The notes below the pieces were generated by a model that was not told where the DNA came from, made no database searches, and was given only the letters and a program-made list of their open reading frames with translations. This document shows, piece after piece, positions 36,111 to 44,606 of a stretch of 64,000 nt of DNA (the first letter of the stretch is position 1; every line of letters starts with the position of its first letter). The position numbers and the translations under genes were made by a program. The DNA is from Burkholderia sp. Bp8992 (GTDB lineage: Bacteria; Pseudomonadota; Gammaproteobacteria; Burkholderiales; Burkholderiaceae): positions 1 to 64,000 of the forward strand of contig NZ_QTQI01000012.1 in assembly GCF_003853705.1 (NCBI RefSeq), in the 5' to 3' direction.

Positions 36111-36159
36111 GCGCCGCGTTCGTCACCGGGCCGTACCAAGTCGGTCCCGCCGAATAAAA

Positions 36160-36193
36160 AACGGTGCGGATACCCGGTTGGGTACCGCACCGA
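36160..36193 (-). terminator. Rho-independent terminator of the porin gene
   Basis: CGGTGCGG-TACCC and its complement form an almost perfect 13-base stem; on the minus strand GTTTTTTATT follows. No T run on the plus side, so it serves the porin. Confidence 0.85.
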
Positions 36194-36252
36194 TACGCGC
36201 CTCTCGCAGCAGCGTGGAAAGTGTTGTCGAATCGTTCTTTGACGGCGCCTGA

Positions 36253-37329
36253 TCAGAACAGGTGCTGGATACCGGCGTAGACGCCGGTCTGGCTGCCGCC
36301 CGGATTCGGGTTGCCCGTCGACACGGCCGTACCGGCGCCGTTCGCGTTCAGGCCGAAGTTGGCGTTCTTGCTGTTGCGCACCGTTGCGACCTGCAGGTCG
36401 AACAGCGTGCGCTTCGAGATGTTGTACGAGCCGCCGACCGTGTAGATGTTCGCGTTGCCGCCGCCGTGGTTCGCGTTCACGTGATACACGGCTGCGATCA
36501 GCGCCGCTGCCGGCGTGGCCTGCCACGTCACGCCGCCCCACACCTGCTGGGTGCCCGTCACGCCGGCGTTCACTGCCGGGCCGCCGCTGCCGTCGGCGCG
36601 CGATGCCTGGTAAGCCGCCTGAACCTTGAACTGGCCGAGGAACACGTTCACGCCCGCGAAGTATTCACGCGAGTAGTTGAACACGTCCGAGAAGCGGCCG
36701 TTGCTGTCGCGCGTTTCGTCGTAGATGCCGCGCAACTGGAACAGCGAGTTCGTATAGGTGACCTGACCGCCCATTGCACGGCCCGGTTGGCCGGCCGTCG
36801 TGTTGCCGTTGAAGCTGGTCGAGTTCGAGAACGAGAACTGGCCGTAGAAGTCGAGGCCGTAGAGCGAAGGCGACTGGTACGACACGTTGTTGCTGGTCTT
36901 GTTCCAGTTGCGGCCGCGCACCAGCGAGGCCGTCGACCAGGCCGACTGGCCGAACGGGTCGAAGTCCCACACGCCGTTGGCGATCGCGAGTTCGCGACCC
37001 AGCAGCAGCGTACCGTAGCGGTCGTTGGAGATGCCGACAGTCGCGAAACGATCCCAGATCGAGCCGCTGAAGCCGCCCGTCATCGTGTTGAACGCGCCTT
37101 CGAGGTGGAACAGGACCTTGTTGCCGCCGCCGATGTCCTCGCTACCCTTCAAGCCCCACAGGCTCGTGCCCCAGTCGCCGCTTTCCGCGCGCACTTGGTG
37201 GCCGTTTTGCAGGCCGTTCAGGTACTCAAGGCCGGCATCCAGGCGACCATACAGCGTGACGCTGCTCTGCGCGTGCGCCGTCACCACCCCAGCAGCCATC
37301 AGCGCGGCCGCGACCAAAGCTTTCTTCAT
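36253..37329 (-). CDS. Gram-negative general porin (OpcP/OmpC-like)
   Basis: A 358-residue outer-membrane trimeric beta-barrel porin. The signal peptide (MKKALVAAALMAAGVVTAHA) is followed by the mature start QSSVTLYGRLDAGLEY, typical of Burkholderia/Neisseria-type porins. Features include the RxxxWGLKGSEDIGGGNK segment in strand 2-3, a constriction loop region around GRELAIANGVWDFD, and the terminal GVYAGIQHLF ending in Phe, the BAM-recognition residue. The third ATG (37329) is chosen because GGAGG sits five bases upstream; two earlier ATGs (37332, 37341) overlap the ribosome-binding site. It is a single-gene unit with a long upstream region. Confidence 0.94.
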   Translation of the reverse strand: MKKALVAAALMAAGVVTAHAQSSVTLYGRLDAGLEYLNGLQNGHQVRAESGDWGTSLWGLKGSEDIGGGNKVLFHLEGAFNTMTGGFSGSIWDRFATVGISNDRYGTLLLGRELAIANGVWDFDPFGQSAWSTASLVRGRNWNKTSNNVSYQSPSLYGLDFYGQFSFSNSTSFNGNTTAGQPGRAMGGQVTYTNSLFQLRGIYDETRDSNGRFSDVFNYSREYFAGVNVFLGQFKVQAAYQASRADGSGGPAVNAGVTGTQQVWGGVTWQATPAAALIAAVYHVNANHGGGNANIYTVGGSYNISKRTLFDLQVATVRNSKNANFGLNANGAGTAVSTGNPNPGGSQTGVYAGIQHLF

Positions 37330-37876
37330 CATCTCCTCCATACCCTGTCAAAAAGTCAACCCAGACTGCACGAGATGCCCGGAGCGCGAGCGCCGGGCAA
37401 AAGCGGGATAACCAGGGAGACCTCGTGCAGGGCCGGTAAGCGCGGCACGCGGGCAAGCAGACGGAAAACCGTTGAGCGGTCCCGCGCAGCCGGGTCGGCC
37501 TGCGGGGTCTCCTTGTTGTGTCGTGAAGCTAAACTACATTTCACGAACTTCGTTTTGCTACTTTGGTTACTAATTTAGCAAAAATACAATTTTGTGGCGA
37601 TGGAAATCGTTGTTTGACTAACCGCTGTCGCCAAATTGCCATGCAACACGGTGCGCAACAGGTGCACCTGGGGTTGGCGATTACCGGAAAACCCTTGTCC
37701 TGCAAGGGAGACACGAATTCCGCGAATAGGGGTCAAGGATTGCCACTATTGACGTTGCGAAAGCGCGGGCGTAAGCGCGAAAGTCGCGAAATTGGTAAGT
37801 ATTTCGTAATGATTCGGGCAGTTTCGGCGATCGCCGGGTGGCGCCTGAAACGCCCGCCGCGCAAGGCGTGCGGCAC
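37330..37876. other. Long non-coding region upstream of the porin gene
   Basis: About 550 bases without a supported gene. The segment 37520-37625 is markedly AT-rich compared with its surroundings and probably holds the porin promoter and regulator sites on the minus strand; 37720-37830 is also less GC-rich. No clear -35/-10 pair or terminator could be assigned. A long 5' leader or small RNA is possible, but nothing specific supports it. Confidence 0.4.
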
Positions 37877-38803
37877 TCAGTCCGGGCCCGGCCGCGCGGC
37901 GAGCAACTGCGCGCGAATCCAGCGGTGCGCATCGGTGCGTGCATGCTTCGCGTGCGAGTAGACCTTCACCGTGTAGCGCGGAATCTCGAACGGCGCCGGA
38001 AACAGGCGGATCGGCGCCGCGTGCCGCAGCGCCTGCGCGGCGCGGTTCGGCACGGTCATCAGCAGTTCGGATTCCGCGATCACGAACGGCGCGGCCAGCA
38101 CCGTCGGCAACTGCACGGCGACGTGCCGCGCGAGGCCGAGCCGGTCGAGCACGTAGTCGACCACGCCGCGCGATTCGTTCCACGGCGTGACGATGACGTG
38201 GCGGGCGGCCAGGTACTGATCGAGCGTCAGCCGCCGGCGGATCGCCGGATGCGCGGCGCTCGCGATCACGACGTAGTCGTCGGAGAACCAGTCGAAATCC
38301 TCGATGCCCGGCGCGTCGGCCGCCGATTCCTCGTGATAGCCGAGCGCGAAGTCGATGCGGCCGGCCGCGAGCTCGTCCACGGATATCTTCCGGTCGGAAT
38401 GCACGACGCGGATCCGCAGGTGCGGTGCGACGTGCTGGATCCGCGCGAGGAATGCCGGCAGCACCGCGAACGTGGTGTAGTCGGTCGCGGCGAACACGAA
38501 CGTGCGGTCGCTGTGCGCGGGATCGAAGCGGCGCGCGCGGGCGAGCCCCTTCGACATCGCGTCGAGCGCGTCGCCGGCCCACGTGGCGATGTCGTCGGCG
38601 CGCACGGTCGGCTGCATTTCGTTGCCGAGGCGCACGAACAGCGCGTCGCCGATCGCGTCGCGCAGCCGCGCGAGCGCGTGGCTCAACGCGGACGGGCTCA
38701 ATGCGAGCTCGTGCGCGGCCGCCGCGACCGACCGGTGGCGGTACAGCGCGTCGAACACGAGCAGCAGGTTCAGGTCGAGGCGGCGCAGTTCAGGATGCAT
38801 CAT
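37877..38803 (-). CDS. LysR-family transcriptional regulator
   Basis: A 308-residue regulator. The N-terminal winged HTH (about 5-65) reads LRRLDLNLLLVFDALYRHRS then AAHELALSPSALSHALARLR, the group with LDLNLL that includes NodD/LinR/PcpR-like proteins. The effector-binding periplasmic-binding-protein-like domain spans about 95-300. The tandem ATGs at 38803 and 38800 start the domain directly. It is divergent from a GNAT gene with only about 130 bases between them, and upstream of the porin on the same strand; which of these it regulates is not clear. Confidence 0.88.
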   Translation of the reverse strand: MMHPELRRLDLNLLLVFDALYRHRSVAAAAHELALSPSALSHALARLRDAIGDALFVRLGNEMQPTVRADDIATWAGDALDAMSKGLARARRFDPAHSDRTFVFAATDYTTFAVLPAFLARIQHVAPHLRIRVVHSDRKISVDELAAGRIDFALGYHEESAADAPGIEDFDWFSDDYVVIASAAHPAIRRRLTLDQYLAARHVIVTPWNESRGVVDYVLDRLGLARHVAVQLPTVLAAPFVIAESELLMTVPNRAAQALRHAAPIRLFPAPFEIPRYTVKVYSHAKHARTDAHRWIRAQLLAARPGPD

Positions 38804-38936
38804 GTTCAGGTAAGGATGAAGAAACTGCACTTCCTGCAGGCATGGCATGAACGTAGCATGACGGTTCGATCGGTGCCAGCGCACGCGCATGGCGTCGCTT
38901 TCCGTTTCAAGTCCGGGCCGGAGGAGGGCTCAACCC

Positions 38937-39434
38937 GTGCAAATCGATATCCGTTCCGCCACCGTCGCCGACGTGCCGCTGATCCTGCGGTTCATTACCG
39001 AGCTGGCCGTCTACGAGAAGGCGGAGCATGAAGTGATCGCGACGCCCGCGTCGCTCGAACGCAGCCTGTTCGGCGAAGGCTCGCCGGCGCGTGCGCTGGT
39101 CTGCGAGGTCGACGGCGAGCCGGCCGGCTTCGCCATCTATTTCTTCTCGTATTCGACCTGGCTCGCGCGGCAGGGCCTGTATCTCGAGGATCTGTACGTG
39201 TCGCCGCGTTTTCGCGGGGCGGGCGCCGGGCTGCGGCTGTTGAAGACGCTCGCGCGGATCGCGGTCGAGTCGGGCTGCGGCCGGTTCGAATGGAGCGTGC
39301 TCGACTGGAACGAACCGGCGATCCGCTTCTACGAGAGCGTCGGCGCGGCGCCGCAGAGCGAATGGGTGCGTTACCGGCTGGCGGGCGATGCACTGCGCGC
39401 ATTCGCCGACGGCGCGCCGGTGAGCGCCGCGTAA
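38937..39434 (+). CDS. GNAT-family N-acetyltransferase
   Basis: A 165-residue acetyl-CoA-dependent acyltransferase. The fold is clear: IDIRSATVADVPLILRFI at the N-terminus, LYLEDLYVSPRFRGAGAGLRLL with the R/Q-x-x-G-x-G/A acetyl-CoA loop, then DWNEPAIRFYESVGA. The WSVLDWNEPAI segment is close to the diamine (spermidine/spermine) acetyltransferase subgroup. A GTG at 38937 is used because GAGGAGGG lies eight bases upstream; an in-frame ATG further up gives a poor extension. Substrate unproven. Confidence 0.87.
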   Translation: MQIDIRSATVADVPLILRFITELAVYEKAEHEVIATPASLERSLFGEGSPARALVCEVDGEPAGFAIYFFSYSTWLARQGLYLEDLYVSPRFRGAGAGLRLLKTLARIAVESGCGRFEWSVLDWNEPAIRFYESVGAAPQSEWVRYRLAGDALRAFADGAPVSAA

Positions 39435-39439
39435 ACGCA

Positions 39440-39465
39440 AAACGGGCGCCGCGGGGCGCCCGTTC
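39440..39465. terminator. Terminator between the GNAT gene and hisP
   Basis: ACGGGCGCC and GGCGCCCGT are perfect 9-base arms; on the minus strand TTTTGCGTTT follows, so it mainly closes the amino acid transporter operon. Confidence 0.75.
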
Positions 39466-39488
39466 GAACGGCGTGCGTTTCGTGCGGG

Positions 39489-40271
39489 TTACTTGAGGCT
39501 GCCGGACAGGAACCCGCGCAGGCGTTCGCTCTTCGGGTTGGCAAACACCTCGGACGGCACGCCTTCTTCCTCGACGCGGCCCTGGTGCAGGAACATCACG
39601 TGGTTCGACACGTTGCGCGCGAAGCCCATCTCGTGCGTGACGACGATCATGGTGCGGCCTTCCTCGGCGAGCTTCTGCATCACCTTCAGCACTTCGCCGA
39701 CGAGTTCCGGGTCGAGCGCCGACGTCGGCTCGTCGAACAGCATCACGTCCGGATGCATCGCGAGCGCGCGGGCGATCGCCACGCGCTGCTGCTGGCCGCC
39801 GGACAAATGCGACGGATACTGCTTCTCGACGCGCGGTGCGAGGCCGACCTTCTCGAGATACTCGCGCGCGCGATCCTCGGCTTCCTTCTTCGGGATGCCG
39901 AGCACGTTCACGGGCGCTTCCATCACGTTCTCGAGCACGTTCATGTGCGACCACAGGTTGAAGTGCTGGAACACCATCGACAGCTTGGTGCGCACGCGCT
40001 GCAGCTGTTTCGTATCGGCCGCGCGCAGCGCGCCCGTCTTGTCGAGCGCGGTGCGCACTTCCTCGCCGTCGACGAAGATGCGGCCCGCGTTCGGCTGCTC
40101 GAGGAAGTTGATACAGCGCAGCATCGTGCTCTTGCCGGAGCCGGACGAGCCGATCACGCTGATCACGTCGCCCGAGTTCGCCCTCAGCGACACGCCTTTG
40201 AGCACCTCGTTGTCGCCGTACCGCTTGTGGAGTTCGTCGACGAAAAGCTTCTGGGTCTGGGAATTCATCAA
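39489..40271 (-). CDS. hisP: Polar amino acid ABC transporter ATPase (HisP-like)
   Basis: A 260-residue ATP-binding subunit on the inner face of the membrane. Walker A is GSSGSGKST, the signature LSGGQQQR, Walker [13 protein letters not shown] and the switch His in [10 protein letters not shown]. The sequence [17 protein letters not shown] and the insertion [16 protein letters not shown] are typical of the histidine/lysine/arginine/ornithine group rather than generic GlnQ. AGGA precedes the first of two tandem ATGs. It is last in the operon, 15 bases after hisM, and powers uptake with hisQ, hisM and the binding protein. Confidence 0.94.
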   Translation of the reverse strand: MMNSQTQKLFVDELHKRYGDNEVLKGVSLRANSGDVISVIGSSGSGKSTMLRCINFLEQPNAGRIFVDGEEVRTALDKTGALRAADTKQLQRVRTKLSMVFQHFNLWSHMNVLENVMEAPVNVLGIPKKEAEDRAREYLEKVGLAPRVEKQYPSHLSGGQQQRVAIARALAMHPDVMLFDEPTSALDPELVGEVLKVMQKLAEEGRTMIVVTHEMGFARNVSNHVMFLHQGRVEEEGVPSEVFANPKSERLRGFLSGSLK

Positions 40272-40286
40272 TATTCCTGCGAAAAC

Positions 40287-41000
40287 TTACTTGCCTTGCG
40301 GGCGCAGATACGCGAGCCAGCGGCGCTCGGCCTGGCGGAACAGCCACACGAGCGTGAACGAGATCACGAGATAGAGCAGGGCGGCGATGCCGAACGCGTG
40401 GAACGACATGTAGGTCGCCGAGTTGACGTCGCGCGCGATTTTCAGGATGTCCGGCACGGTCGCGGTGAACGCGACGGTGGTCGCATGCAGCATCAGGATC
40501 ACTTCGTTGCTGTACAGCGGCAGCGCGCGGCGCAGCGCCGACGGCAGGATCACGCGGCGATACATCGTGAACGTGGACATCCCGTACGCGCGCGCGGCTT
40601 CGATCTCGCCGTACGACGTCGCCTTGATCGCGCCGGCGAAGATCTCGGTGGTGTACGCGCAGGTGTTCAGCGTGAACGCGAGCAGCGTGCAGTGCATCCC
40701 GTCGCGGAAGAACGCATCGAGCATCGGCGTGCCGCGTACGGCCTGCAGGCTGTAGAGGCCCGTGTAGCAGAGCAGCAGCTGCACGTAGAGCGGCGTGCCG
40801 CGGAACACGTACGTGTACAGCCACACGGCGCTCGACAGCCACTTCTTCTTCGACACGCGCGCCACGGCGAGCGGTATCGACAGGCAGAAGCCGAGGCCGA
40901 TCGACACGACGAGCAGCCACAGCGTGATCGCGACACCGGTGATGCGATAGCCGTCGGTGTAGAGATAGTTGCGCCAGTATTCTTGGATGAGTTCGATCAT
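40287..41000 (-). CDS. hisM: Amino acid ABC transporter permease HisM-like
   Basis: A 237-residue inner-membrane subunit with about five helices. The N-terminal amphipathic start MIELIQEYWRNYL, FRGTPLYVQLLL and the cytoplasmic coupling loop EAARAYGMSTFTMYRRVILP (EAA motif) are characteristic of HisM. Its ATG overlaps the hisQ stop by four bases (ATGA), so the two permease subunits are made at equal levels. It pairs with hisQ to form the pore. Confidence 0.94.
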   Translation of the reverse strand: MIELIQEYWRNYLYTDGYRITGVAITLWLLVVSIGLGFCLSIPLAVARVSKKKWLSSAVWLYTYVFRGTPLYVQLLLCYTGLYSLQAVRGTPMLDAFFRDGMHCTLLAFTLNTCAYTTEIFAGAIKATSYGEIEAARAYGMSTFTMYRRVILPSALRRALPLYSNEVILMLHATTVAFTATVPDILKIARDVNSATYMSFHAFGIAALLYLVISFTLVWLFRQAERRWLAYLRPQGK

Positions 41001-41686
41001 AGGTCAGCCTTGCGGACACCGGTCGAGTAGCGCTTTTCGAGCCACATCAGCACGAAGTTCGAGATCGTCGTGATGGCGAGATAGACCGCACCGGCGATCA
41101 GCGTGAAGAAGAAGAACCGCAGCGTGCCCTTGCCGGCATCCTGCGAGGCCTTCACGACGTCGGCCAGGCCGATGATCGACACGAGCGCGGTGGACTTCAC
41201 GAGCACCTGCCAGTTGTTGCCGATGCCCGGCAGCGCGAAGCGCATCATCTGCGGGAACATGATCCGCGTGAACACCTGCCAGTTCGTCATCCCGTATGCG
41301 CTGCCGGCTTCGAGCTGGCCGCGCGGGACCGACAGGAACGCGCCGCGGAACGTCTCGGTGAAGTACGCGCCGTAGATGAAGCCGAGCACGAGCACGCCGG
41401 CGAGGAACGGGTCGATGTCGATCTGGTCCCAGCCGAGCGCGTCGGTCGCGATGTTCAGCCAGATCTGCAGGCTGTAGAACAGCAGCAGCATCAACACGAG
41501 GTCGGGTACGCCGCGAATCAGCGTCGTGTAGACGGTGCCGACGCCGTTCGTCACGCGGTTGCGCGACAGCTTCGCGCCGGCGCCGAGCAGCCCCAGCAGG
41601 AACGACAGCGCGAGCGAAAGCACCGCCAGTTTGACGGTTTGCCAGGTGCCAGCGAGGATCAGCGGGCCGTAGCCTTGTAGAAACAT
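40997..41686 (-). CDS. hisQ: Amino acid ABC transporter permease HisQ-like
   Basis: A 229-residue inner-membrane subunit starting MFLQGYGPLILAGTWQTVKL. It has the LIRGVPDLVLMLLLF segment and the EAA coupling motif in LEAGSAYGMTNWQVFTRIMF. The ATG at 41686 follows AGGGACC and agrees with family length; an in-frame ATG 63 bases earlier adds an unrelated tail. It lies 229 bases after the binding-protein gene, a gap containing a small hairpin (41788-41805, CCCGGCA/TGCCGGG). Such gaps often lower expression of membrane subunits relative to the binding protein. Confidence 0.94.
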   Translation of the reverse strand: MFLQGYGPLILAGTWQTVKLAVLSLALSFLLGLLGAGAKLSRNRVTNGVGTVYTTLIRGVPDLVLMLLLFYSLQIWLNIATDALGWDQIDIDPFLAGVLVLGFIYGAYFTETFRGAFLSVPRGQLEAGSAYGMTNWQVFTRIMFPQMMRFALPGIGNNWQVLVKSTALVSIIGLADVVKASQDAGKGTLRFFFFTLIAGAVYLAITTISNFVLMWLEKRYSTGVRKADL

Positions 41687-41915
41687 ATGGGGTCCCTGGT
41701 GTGGTCCCTGAGGGCGCACGTCGTGCGCCGCGAAAGACGCGTCCGCCAAGCTGCGCGGAACGCCCCGTGCGTATCATGACCGTCCGCCCCGGCAACGGTG
41801 CCGGGCGAGCCCGTCGCGCGAGCGGCGGGCAAGGGGGCGGGCGGCGCGTGGTTGACTGCCTGTACTGCACGGATACGGGGCCGCCCCCGCATCCGTTGCT
41901 TCTTCCGGTCGGCGC

Positions 41916-42698
41916 TCAGCGGGCCGGAGCCGAATAGACGCTGAACGAGAAGTACTTGTGCGACAGCCGGTCGTACGTGCCGTCCTTGTGCATGTCGGCC
42001 AGTGCCTTGTTGATCTTGAGCTTCAGGTCCGTATCTTCCTTGCGCAGGCCGATCGCGGTGCCGTCGCCGATCGTCTTCGGATCCTTCACTTCCGGCCCGG
42101 CGAACGCGAAGCCCTTGCCGCGCGGCGTGCGCAGGAAGCCGTAGTCGGCCTGCAACTCGTCCTGCAGCGTCGCGTCGAGGCGGCCCGAGCCGAGATCGGT
42201 ATAGACCTGGTCCTGGTTCTGGTAAGGAATGATCGTCACGCCCTGCGGTTCCCAGTACGCCTTCGCGTAGGTTTCCTGCGTCGAGCCCTGCTCGACGCCG
42301 ACACGCTTGCCCTTCAGCGACGCGACCGTCGGCAGCAGCGGCGAGCCGGTCTTCGCGATCATCCGCGCCGGCGCGTCGTACACCTTGTCGGAGAAGTCGA
42401 TCTGCTCGCGGCGCTTGTCCGTGACCGTCAGCGACGACACGATGACGTCGTACTTCTTCGCTTTCAGCGCCGGGATGATCCCGTCGAGATCCTGCGCCAC
42501 CCACACGCATTTCACGTCGATCCGCTTGCAGATTTCCTTGGTGAGATCGACGTCGAAACCGACGATCTCGCCGCTCGGCGCGGTCGACTCGAACGGCGGG
42601 TAGCTGGCGTCGACGCCGATCCGCACGGTCTTCCACTCCTTCGCGAAGGCGCTGCCCGCCACGAGGGCGAGGGCGGCGCACAGGGCGGCCTTCTTCAT
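41916..42698 (-). CDS. Periplasmic lysine/arginine/ornithine/histidine-binding protein
   Basis: A 260-residue solute-binding protein. The signal peptide MKKAALCAALALVAGSAFA is followed by KEWKTVRIGVDASYPPFES, the standard start of the family. SBP family 3 features include GFDVDLTKEICKRIDVKC (with a likely disulfide to an upstream or internal Cys), IVSSLTVTDKRREQIDFSDK and the ligand-contacting VGVEQGSTQETY. AAGGA lies six to seven bases before the ATG at 42698. First gene of the transporter operon; ligand preference among basic amino acids is inferred from family. Confidence 0.93.
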   Translation of the reverse strand: MKKAALCAALALVAGSAFAKEWKTVRIGVDASYPPFESTAPSGEIVGFDVDLTKEICKRIDVKCVWVAQDLDGIIPALKAKKYDVIVSSLTVTDKRREQIDFSDKVYDAPARMIAKTGSPLLPTVASLKGKRVGVEQGSTQETYAKAYWEPQGVTIIPYQNQDQVYTDLGSGRLDATLQDELQADYGFLRTPRGKGFAFAGPEVKDPKTIGDGTAIGLRKEDTDLKLKINKALADMHKDGTYDRLSHKYFSFSVYSAPAR

Positions 42699-43062
42699 TT
42701 CCATCCTTCTGTTGCTGACTTTCCGGGGACGCTCGCGGCCGGTCGTATCGGGCGCCGCGGCGTATTCTAGATGGCCAAAATTCGCCGAACGGCGCTTGGG
42801 CATGGGCGGTCGCCGCAGCGGCGAACGCCAAAAGGGCGGTATTTTACCCGAACGCGATACCCGGAAAACCGCAATCCGGCGCGTTCGATCGATTCCTCGA
42901 TTCGGCTGTTGCGACAATCGCGATATTCGCAACGAATATTCTGGCGATTGGTTGCGCAAGCGCAACGATGCGGTGCGCCGACGGCGGATTGTGGTGCGTT
43001 CGGTGTCCCCCTACAGTGGAGGTAAACCCGAACAAGTAATCTGCCCCCGGAGTGTCCGCGCC
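42699..43062. other. Divergent regulatory region: transporter operon and pirin gene
   Basis: No gene is supported. A TAGAAT -10-like hexamer on the minus strand (42764-42769) sits 66 bases before the binding-protein start. Centrally there is a nested palindrome at 42915-42950 flanked by several TTGCG/CGCAA motifs. The right end carries the pirin ribosome-binding site. Confidence 0.5.
42915..42950. repeat. Nested inverted repeat in the divergent control region
   Basis: The inner palindrome ATATTCG-CAA-CGAATAT (42923-42939) is perfect. Outer arms CAATCGC (42915-42921) and GCGATTG (42944-42950) are also perfect complements. A further TTGCG-CAAG-CGCAA palindrome lies at 42952-42965. Looks like an operator for one or both divergent genes. 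Confidence 0.6.
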
Positions 43063-43761
43063 ATGTTCCAGATCCGCCGCGCCGAAGACCGCTGCCACAC
43101 GCGCCAAGGCTGGCTCGAATCGCGTCACAGCTTTTCGGCCGCCGGCCGCGCCGCGAACGCGCATCCGCCGGTCGGCGCGCTGCACGTGCTGAGCGAGGAC
43201 CTGATCGCGCCGACGCGCGGTTTCGGAATGCAGCCGCGGCGCGACGTGGAGATCGTGACCTGCGTGCTGGACGGCACGCTCGCGCACCGCGACAGCCTCG
43301 GCTGCGGCGCGATCGTCCGCGCCGGTGGTATCCAGCGGATGAGCGCCGGGACGGGGCTCATGCACAGCGAAACCAACGCGTCGCGCGACCGTCCGCTGCA
43401 TCTGCTGCAGATCTGGCTGCAGCCGGCCGAGCGGGGCGGGCGGCCGGGCTACGAGGAACGGCATTTCGCCGACGACGAGAAACGCGGCCGGCTGCGGCTC
43501 GTCGCGGCGCCGGACGGCGGCGGCGGTGCGCTGACGATGCGCTCGGACGCCCGCATCTTCGCGGGGCTGATCGACGGCGAAGAGACGGCGACGTTCGACG
43601 TGCGCGCCGGGCGCAGCACCTACGTGCACGTGGTGCGCGGCGACGTCGAGGTCAACGGCCGTGCGCTGGCCGCCGGCGACGGCGCGCGGATCGGCGGCGT
43701 GGACGCGGTGGCGTTCGCGCGCGGCCGGGCGGCCGAGGTGCTGCTGTTCGACGTCGCCTGA
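43063..43761 (+). CDS. Pirin-family protein with altered metal site
   Basis: A 232-residue bicupin of the YhhW type. The N-terminal cupin has GFGMQPRRDVEIVTCVLDGT and, further on, GGIQRMSAGTGLMHSETN. In pirins the first motif is normally HPHRD, whose two His residues ligate Fe; here they are Gln and Arg. The His and Glu of HSE remain. E. coli YhhW has quercetinase activity in vitro, but with two of four ligands replaced this protein may be catalytically inactive. The C-terminal cupin (about 125-232) looks intact. The start is the first Met of the cupin domain. Confidence 0.85.
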   Translation: MFQIRRAEDRCHTRQGWLESRHSFSAAGRAANAHPPVGALHVLSEDLIAPTRGFGMQPRRDVEIVTCVLDGTLAHRDSLGCGAIVRAGGIQRMSAGTGLMHSETNASRDRPLHLLQIWLQPAERGGRPGYEERHFADDEKRGRLRLVAAPDGGGGALTMRSDARIFAGLIDGEETATFDVRAGRSTYVHVVRGDVEVNGRALAAGDGARIGGVDAVAFARGRAAEVLLFDVA

Positions 43762-43768
43762 AACGAAA

Positions 43769-43800
43769 CAGGGGACGCGGGCCGGTGCCCGCGTCCCCTC
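43769..43800. terminator. Hairpin between pirin and cpxP-like genes
   Basis: GGGGACGCGGGC pairs perfectly with GCCCGCGTCCCC around a four-base loop. On the minus strand TGTTTCGTTTC follows, so it likely ends the convergent cpxP-like transcript and perhaps pirin too. Confidence 0.7.
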
Positions 43801-43830
43801 CGGTGCCGCTCCGGGAAGCGGCTTGCCGGC

Positions 43831-44382
43831 TTACTGCGCCGGCGCCGATGCGCCCTTGGCGGCGCGATGCTGCTCCCAGCGCTCCTTCATCTTCTCGTGG
43901 CGCTGCTCCATCTTCGCGAACTGCTGCTTGAGCGCCGTGCTGACCATCGTCTTCTGCTGGTCGTTCAGCCCGTTGTAGAACGTGAGCCACGCGGCGGACG
44001 TCTGCTCGCGCAGTTGCGCGTTCTGCGCCTCCGCCTGCTGGCGCGCCGAATGCATCGCGCTCAGGTCGAGGATCGGCTGGTTCTGCTGCGCCTTGAACTG
44101 CTCGCGCATCTGCTCGTGGCTCTTGCGCATCGCGTCATGGTTCTGCTTCATCGTGCTGACGGCCGCCTGCCATTGCTGTTCCTGCGACGCGTTGAGCTTC
44201 AGCTGGTCGTGCAGTTTCATGATCGCGCCGAACGGGCCGCCTTCGTGCCCGCCGTGCATCTGGTGCATGCCGGGGCCGCCCGGAGGCGGCATGTCGTCGG
44301 GCTGCGCGGCGTGCGCGGTGCCGAATGCGAGAGCGAGCACGGTGGCGGCCGCAATGGCCACGCGGGAAGTCTTCTTATACAT
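43831..44382 (-). CDS. CpxP/Spy-like periplasmic stress protein
   Basis: A 183-residue exported protein with signal peptide MYKKTSRVAIAAATVLALAFGTAHA. The mature part starts with a His/Met/Gly-rich stretch (MHQMHGGHEGG) that could bind metal, then long amphipathic helices with two LTxxQ-like motifs (LNASQEQQW and LNDQQKTMV), the hallmark of CpxP/Spy chaperones. AAGGAG precedes the ATG. It is divergent from an OmpR-type response regulator and its kinase, as cpxP is from cpxRA in enterobacteria. I infer a periplasmic inhibitor or chaperone under control of that pair. Confidence 0.85.
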   Translation of the reverse strand: MYKKTSRVAIAAATVLALAFGTAHAAQPDDMPPPGGPGMHQMHGGHEGGPFGAIMKLHDQLKLNASQEQQWQAAVSTMKQNHDAMRKSHEQMREQFKAQQNQPILDLSAMHSARQQAEAQNAQLREQTSAAWLTFYNGLNDQQKTMVSTALKQQFAKMEQRHEKMKERWEQHRAAKGASAPAQ

Positions 44383-44484
44383 TTCAGAAACTCCTTGAAT
44401 CCAAAGGGTCCGGCGATGCGGTGCCGGGAAAGCCAGGTACCGCATCCGGTAAGACGCAGGTTAGCGATGCAGGCTCCGGCCGGT

Positions 44485-44549
44485 GTTACGTGGGGCGGCG
44501 GCCCGGTTACCGCGCATTACAGTTCCCTTGCGCGGTAACCCGCAGTAAC
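44485..44549. promoter_or_regulatory. Candidate response-regulator binding sites (CpxR-box-like)
   Basis: GTAAC-CCGCA-GTAAC (44535-44549) fits the direct-repeat, five-base-spacer design of the CpxR box (GTAAA-N5-GTAAA). Two GTTAC motifs (44485-44489, 44506-44510) lie in the opposite orientation 21 bases apart. A perfect 11-base inverted repeat, GGTTACCGCGC and GCGCGGTAACC (44505-44515, 44530-44540), ties them together. Confidence 0.6.
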
Positions 44550-44606
44550 CCTTTCGTCCCTTTGTTTCGTTCTTCGACTCCGCCCTCGCGCGGTAAACTT
44601 CGAGCC

